Assembly (NCBI GenBank): GCA_021401465.1
Contig: JADDMT010000033.1
Coordinates: forward strand, 1-64,000
DNA: 64,000 nucleotides
Reading direction: 5' to 3'
Source of the DNA: Teratosphaeria epicoccoides
Taxonomy: Eukaryota > Ascomycota > Dothideomycetes > Mycosphaerellales > Teratosphaeriaceae
In this document: positions 44,521-56,689 of the stretch, one piece after another
Layout of the letters: each line of letters opens with the position of its first letter
Numbering within the stretch: position 1 is the stretch's first letter
Made by a program: the position numbers and the translations under genes
The notes under the pieces: generated by a model
What the model saw: only the letters and a program-made list of their open reading frames with translations
Database searches by the model: none
What the model was told of the DNA's origin: nothing

Positions 44521-46540
44521 TAGGTCGTCCTGAAATTCACTAGTCTATGTGATAGTCATAGCCGCAAGTTAGTTAACTCCTAGCGTGCTATTGCTATTTT
44601 CCTAGAGAATAGCATGTTTCTCCTGCTTCACGCCCTTCATGTAGTCCGTCTAGCGGCTAAGTGCATCAGCGCGCGCGTTATCGGTCCCCTTATAATAGAC
44701 GATCTTACAGTTAAAACTAGAGAGCTCCTTACTCTACTAAACCTGTCGTCAGTTTAATTCTTTCGTCGTTATGAAGTATCGCAAGTTCTCATGGTCTGTG
44801 TAGACCGTGACCTAGTGCTTAGAACCTTCTAAGTAGACTCGCTAGGCCTTATAGGCGTCTACTATAGCTAGAAGTTCTTTGTCGTAGATGTCGTAATAGA
44901 GTTTAGGTCTAGACAATTTCCTCGAGTAGTAGGCGACTAGCTGTAGTCGTCTACTCGGTCCTAGTTAACTTAAGCATGCCCCGAGCGCTACGTCAGAGGC
45001 ATCTGTTTCGACTATAATAGGCTTATCTAGGTCGAATACAAGTAAGATTAGCTAATCTGTAAATTATCGCTTAAGTTCCTTGAAGGCATTTCGTTAGGCG
45101 TCGTCCTACACGTATGGCGTATCCTTCGTAGTAAGAGTCATAAGTAGTGCCGTAATCCTCGAATAGCTCGCTACAAATCTTTAGTAGAAGTTAGCGAACC
45201 TAAGGAAGGACTATACTTCCTTAACATTAGTTAGCGTAGGCTACTCTTTTACGACTTAGACTTTCTTAGTGTCTATCTTGATTCTATTCTATGCTACTAC
45301 GTAGCTAAGGAATTATACTTCCTGCTTATGAAACTCGCTTTTCTAAGGCTTAACCTTTAACCGGTAATCCTGGAGTTTCTAAAGTACCTTGCGCACATGA
45401 GTCCTATACTCTTCGATCGTCTAGGAGTAGACGAGGATGTCGTCTAGGTATATAACCACAAAGACATTAAGGTACTCTCGTAGCACATTGTTAATAAATG
45501 CCTGCTATATAGCTAGGGCGTTTGTTAACCTAAATAGCATAACTATGTACTCGTAGTGTCTAAACCTAGTTTAGAACGTAGTCTTCTATTCTTCGCCTTC
45601 CTTAATTTGAATTCGGTTATACGCTCTAGGTATATCGAACTTCGAGAACTACATTACTCCTTGTAGGTAGTCCTACAATTCCGAGAGCAAAGGAAGCAGA
45701 TAACTATTCTTTATTATGATGTCGTTTAATCTACGATAATCTATGTAGAGTCGCTAGTTATCTTCTCCCTTAGGCACAAACAGGATCGGGTATCTAGCTA
45801 GGGACTACGACTTGCGGATGAAGCCTTTCTAGAGGTTGTCTTCTAGGTATTTCCGGAGAATCTCTAGTTTCGCCGCTAATAACAGGCAAACTAATTGCTT
45901 CGTTAGTGTCTTACTAGGGAGTAAGGGTATCCTATAGTCCTACTCCTAGTGTTCTAGCAGAGCTTCTTAGTCGGGTTCTTCCTCGAAAAGAGTAGCGAAC
46001 TCTTTATACTTATTAGGAACTATGAATTCGACCCTGACTTCCGTTTGCGTTACTTTAACGTATAGGACATGTACTTCTTGTTCTGGATCCTTAATAGCGG
46101 CTACTATCTCGCTTAAAGTCATAGCACATATTTCGATCTTGCCTAGTACATCGTGTACTACAGGTAGAGGTATCGATCTTAAGAGTTCTAGGAACTAGAT
46201 CCTCTTATTCTTCTAGTCGATATAGGGGTTAGCGTTTCTTAGCTATAGCAACCCTAGTACTACATCCGAGTCTAGTGACTCTGTAATGTCAAACTAGAGC
46301 ATCTCTTAGTAGCGTCCTATCCGTAGAGGCATTATCTTGGTCTCTTTGTCAACTATTCCTTAGTTGTACATGACCGGCTTTCTATTAATCGCTTGTAGCG
46401 AGAAAGCATTCGTCTTCGCCTGTAGCTTTATCCTAGCTGTCCTGGCGAACTTAGGTGTCATGAAGATTCTAGTACATCCTGAATCTATTAAGGCCCTTGC
46501 TAGTGTCTCGTCGATGTGCACCTATACTCTAAGGTTGTTC
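44521..46540 (-). pseudogene. Inner element protease, reverse transcriptase and RNase H
   Basis: The protease active site reads ALIDSGCTRIFM near 46,480-46,500. RT fingers and palm follow: RLYIDYRRLND near 45,740 and the catalytic VVIYLDDILVYS near 45,425-45,465. The thumb/connection is at about 45,160-45,220 (FANFY). RNase H has YYSRKLSRPKLYYDIYDKEL in a shifted frame near 44,900, TDHENLRYFITTKEL near 44,770, and ends D-A-L-S-R-x-T-D-Y near 44,650. Domain order and spacing are normal for Ty3/gypsy. TAG stops and at least one frame change near 44,930 inactivate it. Confidence 0.88.
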
Positions 46541-47259
46541 GCGTATCTGGCGCCGATTGCGGCACATTGTTACAGCCCTGTCTAGTCTGTCTGTAGGTCT
46601 AATTCTAGCGGACCTTGTCGTTTCCCGAATAACTGTCTTCACGGACTAGTTTAGGGATCGTGTAGTCTTAGCTTCTTCTCTAAGCGTTACTGTTCTCTAG
46701 CCTAAGAGGTCGTTCTTACTCTTAGCCTTGCTATTCCTACGCGTTTCTTGCGTACTCTATCTTTAAGTAGTAGACTTAGAGTCGTAGCGCTCGTGAAATC
46801 TGAATACCTTCGTAGGTTAGGTAGCCTCCCTAGGGCGTAAACTCTACCCTGAACAGTATAATTTCTTAGACAACTTTCTGATGCGCGTGAGGTTAAGCTA
46901 CAACTAGTAGTCTCCTTAGGTGTCGTCGCATACAGTCGGCTAGTTCGTCATACTAAAGCTAGTTAACGTGTTATACTCTATTAATCTATAGGCAAGCCTA
47001 AGCCTACTAGTTCTGTATAATTCGGATAATATTAAGCCTGATGTCATGCGGTAGCATGGCCTATTACTCTATGCTCTTGTCTTCCTCAGAATCAGGAATG
47101 ACGGCTTCGACAATCTCGTAGTTATTATCCGAACCTTCTTCTTCTTCTTCTAGCTCCTGTTACCTTAGGACTGTCGCACTAGAAGGTGTACCCCTTAGCG
47201 CACAGATCGACTATGCCTTGTTTTAGCTAGGGTACTATCCGGAACTATCTTTATCACTC

Positions 47260-48387
47260 ATGTGAATTCGACAATCGTCGTCGTAGCACGTAGTCTAAGT
47301 AAGTGCAGCATAGTCCGGTTCTCGAGTAGCGGGGGCCTTTTGCTAAGGCGCTGTTGTTGTCGCGCGAGCCTGCTTAATCCTAGGCAGTTCCTGTCGTTAC
47401 TTCTTAGCAAAACACTCGCGGGCAAAGTGTCCTTTCTTTCTACAGTTGTAGCACTCGAGATTACTCTTGTCGAATGGCTTCTTCAGACCATTCTAGGGAG
47501 GAGAGCCCTTCCGCGGCTTTCCTTAGGGTCTATTCCTTAGACGCCCCTTAGTCGCATCTAACTCCATAGGTTAGAGACTATAGTAATTACTTCGCCATTT
47601 CGGTGCTAATCGTTAGACCTTATAGTTAGCCTATACTAGCTTGCAATTTCTATGTTGTCGTTCTTGCTGTTATTCCTAGATGCAATTATTAATTCTAATC
47701 GCGGGATCGCTTATTTCCTTGAATGTCGTTAGCTAATCTCCTTAGGCAATTTCGTCTTCAACCGTCTCCTTTAGTCCCTAGTTAAACTAAGCGGCTAAAA
47801 CATTATCATTCTAGTCAACTTAAGCAGAGAGGGTCTAAAAGTCCGCGCGGTACTTAATAGCAGAACCCTTCTGCTAGATTCCTAGGAGAGCTCTCTCGGC
47901 CTCTTGTTGCTTATTACTAAGCCTAAAAGCTTTGCGTAATGCCTTAAAACAAAGACTTGTCTAAGTTGAGAATCTCCCTAGTTGTTGTCTTCCTAGCTTT
48001 AACGTTCCTAACATGATCCAGATAATCTGTTAGATGAGGCTAGATAAACTCGAACGCTAGTCCCTTCAGGTAAGAGACAATGTACATTATTTGCTTATAA
48101 TGTGTTATAAACTATTCCGTATCTACATTAAATGCTAACTAGCATTATAGGATAAACATCTCGACCTAAGATCGTTGTCCTGTAAACTCTGTAGGGCTTC
48201 CTATCTTAAAGCCGTTATTGCCGTGTCTATTCCTAGTAGTTGAACCTGCGACAGATGCTAGAGCCATCTCGCTAAGGTAAATGGATTCGAGCTACTATGT
48301 AATTTAAGGTATAGTAGCAACTTGTTCTCGTAGTGTTAGTTAATTGTCGCTAGAAGTTAAACTAACAGCTAAAGAACTACTTAACAT
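47260..48387 (-). pseudogene. Inner element gag with intact CCHC knuckle
   Basis: It starts at the ATG 48387 and matches element A gag through its first 200 codons. The zinc knuckle near 47,405-47,460 reads CYNCRKKGHFAREC, all four ligands kept. Stops, mostly TAG and partly TAA, lie at Gln/Trp positions. Confidence 0.85.
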
Positions 48388-48446
48388 AGGCGTATGTTAA
48401 GCGCTCGACAAGTCTCCTAATACTTCCTTAGAAGTAGTGCTCAAAA

Positions 48447-48991
48447 TGTCATAAGGGTAGGTGCTAATAGTAGGAAGGTAACTAGGTATTAGACTCGTAG
48501 AGCTATGAAGAATATCGATAATAGCAATTGTCCTTGTAACTGACTATCCCCTAGGGAAAGGGAATTAAATTGAGTACGAAGCTCCTAACTGCCTGTCCTG
48601 AAGCTATCCCTATATACTAGAGAGACAGAGTAGCTCTGTTAGATCTGTTGACAGACCTAATAGATCTATGTCTATAGATCTGTAGACTAACCCTATAGAT
48701 CTAAGGGTCTATTATCCTATAACAGATCCCTTCTTCCTTGTAGGCCTGTAGATCTATAGACTAACCCTACAGATCTAAGGGTCTATTATCCTATAACAGA
48801 TCCTTTCTTCCTTGCAGGCCTGTAGATCTATAGACTAACCCTATAGATCTAGGGATCTGTCCTTACGTAACAGATCCTTTCTCCTATTACTATGCCTATG
48901 ACTCATAGTACTCCTATGACTATACCTATAACTCATAGCACTTAGGACCCTTATAATCCTGAAACCTATAGTACTCCTGACACTCATGACA
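48447..48991 (-). repeat. 5' LTR of inner element (545 bp)
   Basis: Starts TGTCATAAGG and ends CACTCATGACA. On the element strand the LTR is followed by TTTTGAGCACTACTTC, where the tRNA primer site or a self-primer would sit; it does not start with TGG. Confidence 0.95.
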
Positions 48992-48996
48992 AAGCT
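48992..48996. other. Right target-site duplication of the inner element (AAGCT)
   Basis: Exact repeat of 42226-42230. Confidence 0.93.
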
Positions 48997-50700
48997 AGCG
49001 AGGAAACTCGCCTACCTTGCTTGCTGACTACTTAGCTGCTTCACGCCTATAAAGCCTTAAAGGTTGTTATAGTTAATAAGTACCTTAATAGGGTACGCTG
49101 TATCCTCGAGGTAGTATTAGTACTCCTTAAAGCCGTTAATAATAGCTAAAAGCTCTTAGTCGTAAGTCTCGTAGTTAAGCTTAGCGCCTTGCATCTTCCG
49201 CGACTAGAAGGTAATCAAGTACTATTACGTACTACCTTCGTGCGACTAGAGCTACGATATAATTGCGGCTATTACGAATTTTGAAGCATCGGTCTCTACT
49301 CGGATATTCGTAGCAGGGTTAAAGTACTAAAGTATAGGCGTAGTTTGAAAAGCTGCTTTAAGTCTAGAGAAAGCCTTGCTCTAAGCCTCCTCCTAAGGCA
49401 CGATCCCTGGCTTTTTACCTCGAATCGCGCCCTTTGCGAGGGCCGTAAGGGGAGCTACGATCTTCGAATAGGATCGTATGAATCTGCAGTAGAAGTTAGT
49501 AAACCCTAGAAACACCTACACTTCTTAGAGGGTAATTAGCTACAGCTACTCCGCGATTATAGACACCCTTTAGTCATCCATGACAACTCCTTCCGTAGAA
49601 ACGATGTATCTAAGAAACTTAATCCTGTCTGTTAGGAATAAGTACTTCTTTAGGTTTGCATATAGAGTAGACTTGTAGAGCCGTTTAAGTACTATCTTTA
49701 GATGCCAAATATGCTCCTCATTCGAGTTAGAGTAGACTAGTATATCGTCTAAATATACTACGTAGCAGGTATTAACAAGGCCGGACAGGGCCTAGTTAAT
49801 ATACACTTAGAATGTTGCTAGTACATTAGTCAAGCTAAATAGTATCACTATATACTCGAAGTATCTCTACTACGTTTAGAATGTAGTCTTCTACTTGTCG
49901 CCCTTTCAGATTAGTATCTAGTAGTAGGCATCCTTCAAGTTAATAGACAAGAAGATAGCGGCGCGACTAAGGCAGTCAAGCGTCTCGCTAATAAGTAGTA
50001 GGGGGTAGCAGTTCTTCTAAGTTACTACATTAAGGCCCCTATAGTTAACATATAGGCAGAGCATGTTGTCCTTCTTTAGGACAAACATTACTAACGCTCT
50101 AGCCTTGCTGCCGCTTCGTCAGATCTACGCGTTCTTTTACGCCTTGTAGAGGTAGTCTCGAAGTGTTTCGAGCTACGATTCCGACATAGGGTATAGAGGT
50201 TAATACGGAGGATTGTAACCCTCCTTAAGGTTAATCGCATGCTCCGCGTCTAGGGCCTAGGCATAGGCCGCAGCCTCTACGTTAAAAATATCAGCGTATT
50301 CCCCTAACTTAGGCAGAAGGGTAACGTCTTCCTTAACGTTCTGTATGCAGACTACATACATACATTAGACCTTCTTTATGTCCTTATAGAAGCTATGTAC
50401 ATCACGTATCCTTACTACAGGAACTTCGCCTATAGAGCTATAGAACTAATTGTTAGTAGCTCTATTAACAACGACTCCCTGCTTGTAGCGCTAAGGGCGG
50501 CCAAGTAGGAGCTCCTTATTAGGAACGTCTTTAGCGAAGAAGACTTCGTTAGTCTTACGCACTTCTCCTGAGGAGTCTGTAAGTTAGAGGCGCACGTTAT
50601 ACGCGCCTTAAGCTACTACGCCTTCGCCTTAAAAGGACTTCATGATAGGCAGTAGGGCTCCTAGGATCGGCTTTAAACTAAGCCGTACGATTACCTACTA
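48997..50700 (-). pseudogene. Outer element protease/RT/RNase H (first part)
   Basis: Minus strand. RT active site VVYLDDILV near 49,740-49,765. RNase H begins near 49,300 and runs to A-S-F-L-A-S at 48,997, where the inner element cuts in; it resumes as NFVI at 42,225. The protease/spacer lies at about 50,200-50,700. Stops are dominated by TAG. Confidence 0.82.
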
Positions 50701-50899
50701 GGGTATCACGTTAACCTCCGCAAGGTTGTCTAACATATAGTCTACTAGCTTAAGCGAGCTATTAACTCGGACCCTACTAGATAGGCGCTAGGCAGGCTAC
50801 GAGTCTACACTATTAGTAACAGACAGCTTAGATACCTGTAGTAGCTATTTAGTTGTCTTAGGCTTGTCCTTCTTTTGCCTCCCCTCTAGGGAGGTTTTA

Positions 50900-51917
50900 G
50901 ACACCTTGCTTACCTTCTTCCTATTACTTCGTTTAGGACAGCGAGCTGCCTAGTAGTCCCTCGCTCTATAGATGTAGTAGCTACTCGGAGGCTTCTCGCT
51001 ACTGTCTTTAGGCTTAGAGGGCTTGCTCCTCTAGAATGAACTACTACGTTAGACATGACCCTTAAGGCGCTTGTAATAGTAGCCCTTTAGTAAGTCCTTA
51101 GGGCTTAAACGCTTATTGTCCTTACCGCCTAGTTTTCTATTTCGCTTCAAGGTAATCTCCATACGTGTTATAAGGGACACGAGGTCTTGCCGAGTTGTCG
51201 GAAGTTCATGAAAAGTCATGATTGTGTTCTGAAGATTGTCATCAAGCTTAAGAAGTAGGTACCGCATGCGTTACGTCTTAGTATAGGGTAGCATCTGTCC
51301 TTCGAGTGTAGCGAGGTAGGTAGTAAAGCTAGAGGTTATTTGTCCCTTCCCCTACTTAGCCTTCTTATACTTGACAGACATAGTAAGGGCATAGTTCCCT
51401 AGATCCTTAACCTAGTTAACATAGAACTAGCGAAAGTCCGCCTATGTATACGTTCTGTCATAGACTCGCATAAGGTCATACTACTCATGCTAATTGTTAC
51501 GAGGTTCCTTATCCTCTTTAAGCTACATTATACTAAAGGCGACCTATTCGCCCTCTATAGAATATCCGCGTAGGTTAAGCATAAAAACTGCCTTATATAG
51601 CTGCAAAAAAGTTCGAGCCTCCTTTAAGGTGTCTCCCTTAAATAGCTTTAGGTTACGTGCGTTACGACTGCCTCCTAGTTAGCCTACTATAGCCCTAAAT
51701 TCAGGCACTAGATTCAAGGTACATATAGAGGGTCTACGCCTGCTAGTATGTTATCTTCGTAGGCCCCTAGCGTGAAATCTCGCTAGATTTCTTTATCCGC
51801 TAGTTTATTAGTACTACTTATAGCGACGTCTTTGTCGTCCTCGCCGTTGTTACTACTAGAAGGGGTATAGCTCTAGCTCTAGTTCGCAAGGCAGTTTGCA
51901 ACCTAATCGACAATCAT
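50900..51917 (-). pseudogene. Outer element gag with destroyed zinc knuckle
   Basis: The ATG at 51917 begins an acidic N-terminus (SSSNNGEDDKDVAISSTNK). The helical capsid part holds a stop-free run at 51049-51267 (MRYLLLKLDDNLQNTIM). The knuckle near 50,940-50,990 reads S-Y-Y-I-Y-R-A-R-D-Y-stop-A-A-R-C-P-K. Both leading Cys and the His are Tyr, each by one G:C to A:T step from TGC, TGT and CAC. Confidence 0.8.
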
Positions 51918-52191
51918 GGCTACAAGGGCTAGGTCGATAGTTAGGGTTAGCTACGGCCCCTATGCAGGGGACCTATTGCCTTATCTGTTACGTAATTAGC
52001 CTCTAGTAGAACCGTCGTTTAATGTAGTGTCACTTGTAGGGGGTATTCCTACAGGCTAGTTACTTAGGCTAGCTTTGCTATCGCAGGCGCTTAGGATAGC
52101 GCTTACTACATGTTAGTTCTAAGTTTGTAGTACTCTAGACATATCGTAGTATTCTCTGCTAGACTGTAAAGCAGGAAGGAGAAAGCAGAAC

Positions 52192-52551
52192 TAATATAGA
52201 TGTATATGCTATATAATATGGAAATATCTCGTAGTGTAACAGAGTAATCTGACCTTTTAACAAGTATAAGACAGCGCTGCTTTCTGCTTATTGCAGAGGT
52301 AGCGCTAAAGGTGCTTATAACCCCTAACGCCCCTTAATTAGGGAAAGCATGTCTAAGCCTAACCCTATAGGGGTACTATAGGGTTAGCGATATAGAGGCA
52401 TCCTACGTCAAGCATTAATCCTACTTAGATAACATATAAGCTAATGTATGTACGAAGGAACCCCTTACTATGTGTAGTAGGGTTACTACATGCTAAGGGC
52501 AGGCATTAGAACCCATGTAGCTCTAATAGCCCCCTAGTATTAACTGTATCA
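52192..52551 (-). repeat. 5' LTR of outer element (360 bp)
   Basis: Pair of 37620-37979. It keeps the terminal TATCA, which the left copy has as TATTA. Confidence 0.93.
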
Positions 52552-52556
52552 CTATT
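52552..52556. other. Right target-site duplication of the outer element (CTATT)
   Basis: One transition away from CTGTT at 37615-37619. Confidence 0.8.
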
Positions 52557-55500
52557 CTTCGCATAGTTTATGCTTAAGTAGTTCCTGCTATTATAGAGGA
52601 AGGTTACCTTACTTACTATATAAGTATTAACTTAAAGCTAATAAACGCTAATTAGACTAGGTATAACTCCTTGTATAACTCTAGCACAAAGAGTAATATC
52701 GAAAAGGAATTACAAGAATATAGTAGTTACACGTTCTAATAGAGGTAATCGAGGTCTTAATTAACTACTAGAGATAGTGCTAGCAAGATAAGATTAAGGG
52801 TCTAGGTATGCCTACTCTAATAGCTAAGCCCCCTTCTAACTACAAGTGCATGTAACGTCAAAGATACGAGAAGATGCTACAAGGAACAGATTTGCTGCAT
52901 AATTAGTTGCTTGACTTCATAACTGCTTGACAGTTAGTCTATAGTCTATCTAGCACTCTAACTAGAATGTCCTCTTAAACAAAGTCTAGTAGAGGCGCTA
53001 AAAGACTCGGTTAGGTACTAACAAGCACCTTAACAAGACTTACATCAAGATAAAGAGAGACCTAGAGATAGCTAGGCAAGGTATTACTATCATAATGTCC
53101 TAGTAGTATCTGTTTAAGCATAATGTATTACATGACAAAGCGTCTTACTTTACTGACATAAGTTTAGTAGGGTTACGAAGACAAATAGAAGTCAAGTAGT
53201 AGCATGCAGACCTAACCTCTGCTAGAAATCATCTGATGCCTACTTGAGATGCATACTTAGCGCTTAAGTAACCTAGGACAATGTACTTTAATCCTTTCGT
53301 TAGTCTATAAAGACCTTAAGCTTTCTAATATACAAACTTTGATACCTTTCTATACATATTGCTAATAACACTCGGAATTTACGGTTAAGCTCTACCTTAA
53401 GTAGACTAAATATTAAACTAAGTAGCCTGTAATAGACAGTACTATAACTAAGTCGAAAATCTTCGCGGAGCTATAAGTAAAGAAAGGCATAACAGTACTA
53501 CTATAGCTTATACTAAGGTAGGGACTAGGGCTATGCTCGCGATTATAGATATACGAGACATACTTATAGCTATGCTAGCTGCTATTAGCCCGGAATTTGA
53601 CAACGCTATAGCGTTACAGCTACACCTTAGGAAGCCTGACGAAACTTAGCTAGACTAGGAGACATTAGTTGTTACTTGCGTAGAAGCGGGATGTAGCTAG
53701 AAGGTAAAAATAGTCTCGTTTAGACAGTATAGGTCTATAGTTAAACGAGCTAGAAATTCAAATTACGTCGTATCTATGTCTGCTTTAATCTTAACTATAA
53801 AGCTAGCATTTAGGCTAGCAAGGTTTAGTGCAAAGGGCATAATATCTATACACAAATAGGTATGCTACTATCTAATTTTAGAATTATTGCTTTGTACTTA
53901 GAATCTTAGGTAAGTGTCAAGATTCCTAAGCGAGAAGGGTAGGGAGACAGGAAGGTCTGTTAAAGAGAAGTAAATGATAATTAAAGGGATTTAATCAGCT
54001 ATTATAATAGAGGTAATACTACTTTGCTTATTAGCGTCAAGCGTGCTTCTCTGTGCTATAGGCCTACTATGTTACGAAGACTTATAGCTACTAGCGTATT
54101 AGTAGAAGCTACAAGCTAGTAGAGTACATGTGTAGTATTATGTCCGCTAGTATAGCTAATTTAGGTCTAACTACCTACTTAGGATGTATGATCATGTACT
54201 TGCTATTTATATGTCAAGTATAATAATAACAGGACGCTTTACATTTACGCATGCGAATTACAATTATAGCAACTAGTTCGAGTACTTAAGCATAGGTTAG
54301 ATAGACAGAAGACTAGTAGCTATAACATCTTATGTTTAATGTTTAAGTTATCCCTGCTTAATGACTTTAGGAACATGATTCTTCTAAACAGTCTAGTAAT
54401 CTACTATTCTGCGCTAGGCGCATGTCTTACATGCTACATATATAACAGATAACAATGTAAGGACATTCTGCTTTACTAGTACCTTTACCTTATAGCGTTT
54501 GTTTATTTCCCTTTAACACCTATTATAGTAACAGTAAAATTACTATTTAATTAGCTATGCTATCTACATATCCGGTCTTACAATCTAGTCGTTACATGGG
54601 TGTTAATAGTAACACGCAAGACAGTACTAATAGTAGTGCTCTGTCATAGTACAAGATACGCCTAAGTAGTCTTCTAAGCATAGAAAGATAGCGATTAAAT
54701 TAGACTGTTACTACTCTAGAGTAGTTAGACTCTTGTTAAGAAGACTTTACGAAAGAGCTTAATTGTCTACAAAAGTAATGCTAGTATATGTCAGATAGAT
54801 AGATAGCCTGCTCTACGCAGCTAGCTCGGTCAGACTAGATACAGCCTTCTACAGGACATAGTAAGGCTTTACAGAGAGTCTAAAGAACTTTGTGTATAAA
54901 CTATACTCTTTAGCTTTAGGTAGGTAGCCTTTCAAGAGTCTAAGCTACACATGGCTAACATCTCGCAGTGTTTTAATAACGGCATCTATCTTAATATGTC
55001 TGTAGCTAAAGATTAGCAAATATGTCTTTTAAAGTAGTGTATGTCTTGTAGATCTCAGGATGCTACGGACTTTTACGTAGTAATCTCTAATGACAGCCCT
55101 TTTAGCTAAGAAGAGCTAGCTGCAGAGCTTAGTATAAGAGTAGTACTAAAGGCTTAAGAAACAGAGATTACTACGTAGTTCCCTAGAACAGGGACTATAG
55201 ATGCTACCTATGTTTAGCAGCCTGTTAACAAGTATAGAGACATTAATGTCTAGGCTTAGCATAGTAGCCTATAGTCATGGCGTAAGTTTACCTTTAGAAA
55301 ACATTAATTTTAACGCTTTAGTAGATAGCATGTACAAAATCTGAGGGTATCTTCTACATAGGGTATAATGTCCCTTTTTGTTTTGTTTACTAGAAGTAGC
55401 CTAAGTAATGAGAATAGACTTAGAGAGTAGCACTATAAGTGTATTTTCTTAATAATGTGCAAAGAGAAGGCAGGTAAATACTTTCTAGCTTGCTATTAAC

Positions 55501-56679
55501 TACTTGCAAGTGTCACGTACTAAGCTAATAATACTAAGTATAGCTCCTCTAGGATCTTCGTATTAGTTAATACCTAACAGCAAGAAGTTTCTACATGATC
55601 CTAGTTAGACTCCTAAGCTAATCTAGCGCTATGTAGCACTTCTATTAAGACTAACTGTCGCTAGGTACTCAAGAAGCTTAAGTCTAACTTCATAACCTTA
55701 GCAGTTAGAATAAGGATCTAACAGAGGCGCTACATGTAGCGTAGCATCTTAAACACTAGCGTATCTAATGTTATATAGCTACATGTCTCTAGTACGAATC
55801 ATATATATAATGCCTGCTAGAGTTTACCTCGATTAATTATGCATGCCCCTACTAGATTAGCAGGTTAGGAATTACTACTAGCGTTATATTCTTATTATTG
55901 CTACCTTCTACATTAGCTTAGTCTCTAAACTCATGCAAGTTAAGGTATAACTTCTAACATATAAAGTCTGTACTATCTATTATCTTACTCTAGACCTAGG
56001 ACTTATCTAAACTATTAACTAGCAAATCTACTGTTACTTAGAAAAGGAACAAGCTGCAGTTCTAAGAGTAGAAAAGGTAGATACTAATAACAAGAACATG
56101 TTCTAGATGCTGCTAACAACTAGATTAGATATGTAAGACTTTAATTAGCATGACGAAATACGCATAATGCCCTAGGGCCTACGACAAAGAAACAAGAGCG
56201 TTTAATTCATGTGATAATTACAAGCTTACATAGAAGCCTTACAAACTAGCATAAGAAGTATATACAGGTTAACATATAGTAAGGGATAAATGCCCTAAGC
56301 ACTATCTGTGAAGGGTATCCTACAGGATAGCGCGTCCTAGGACATTAGGTAGTTAGCAAGTAGTGCGTGTATTAGGGCATAAGACTACTAGGTCAAGCAT
56401 CTAGCTTAGCGAATTCCGAATATACTATACAGGAAATATGAGTTGACTTTTTAAGGATCTTATGTAACTCTTTCATATTACACTTGTTAGAAATAGACCT
56501 CTTGTAGTAGTTCTATTCAGGAATACTAAGGGATACTTGTGAACATTATACAATTAAGAGGAACACTAAACACTTGCTTCTCCTATGCCTAACCCTTTAA
56601 TAAACCTCTTATGCTAAACCTGCTTGAAAAAGCTAACAATTACAGATAATGTCACTAAATTCTAGCCTAATAAGGTCAG
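52557..56679. other. RIP-mutated sequence, no gene recognised
   Basis: Short plus-strand readable pieces (for example MLAIIDIRDILIAMLAAISP near 53,533) suggest decayed coding sequence. No family or consistent frame of useful length was found. Confidence 0.5.
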
Positions 56680-56689
56680 GAAATTACTG

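Larger units (their letters stand above)
42231..48991 (-). mobile_element. Inner element: complete Ty3/gypsy LTR retrotransposon (6.76 kb)
   Basis: LTRs of 545 bp at both ends, TGTCAT...ATGACA termini and a perfect 5-bp target duplication. A polypurine tract lies beside the left LTR, and gag-PR-RT-RH-integrase are in order on the minus strand. It is the same family as element A at the window start. RIP stops are everywhere, but key motifs (zinc knuckle, protease DSG, RT YLDD) survive. The integrase lacks about 120 residues. Between integrase and the 3' LTR an opposite-strand relic gene is carried. Confidence 0.95.
37620..52551 (-). mobile_element. Outer element O: chromodomain Ty3/gypsy retrotransposon, nested
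   Basis: It has two LTRs of equal length (360 bp), a polypurine tract beside the left LTR, and minus-strand gag, protease, RT, RNase H, integrase and chromodomain. It is interrupted at 42231-48996 by the inner element and one target duplication copy. Removing that gives an element of about 8.2 kb. LTR ends read TAATA...TATTA (left) and TAATA...TATCA (right), which fit an original TGATA...TATCA terminal inversion after RIP. LTR differences seen by eye are transitions. An opposite-strand relic fills the 2.4 kb between pol and the 3' LTR. Confidence 0.92.
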
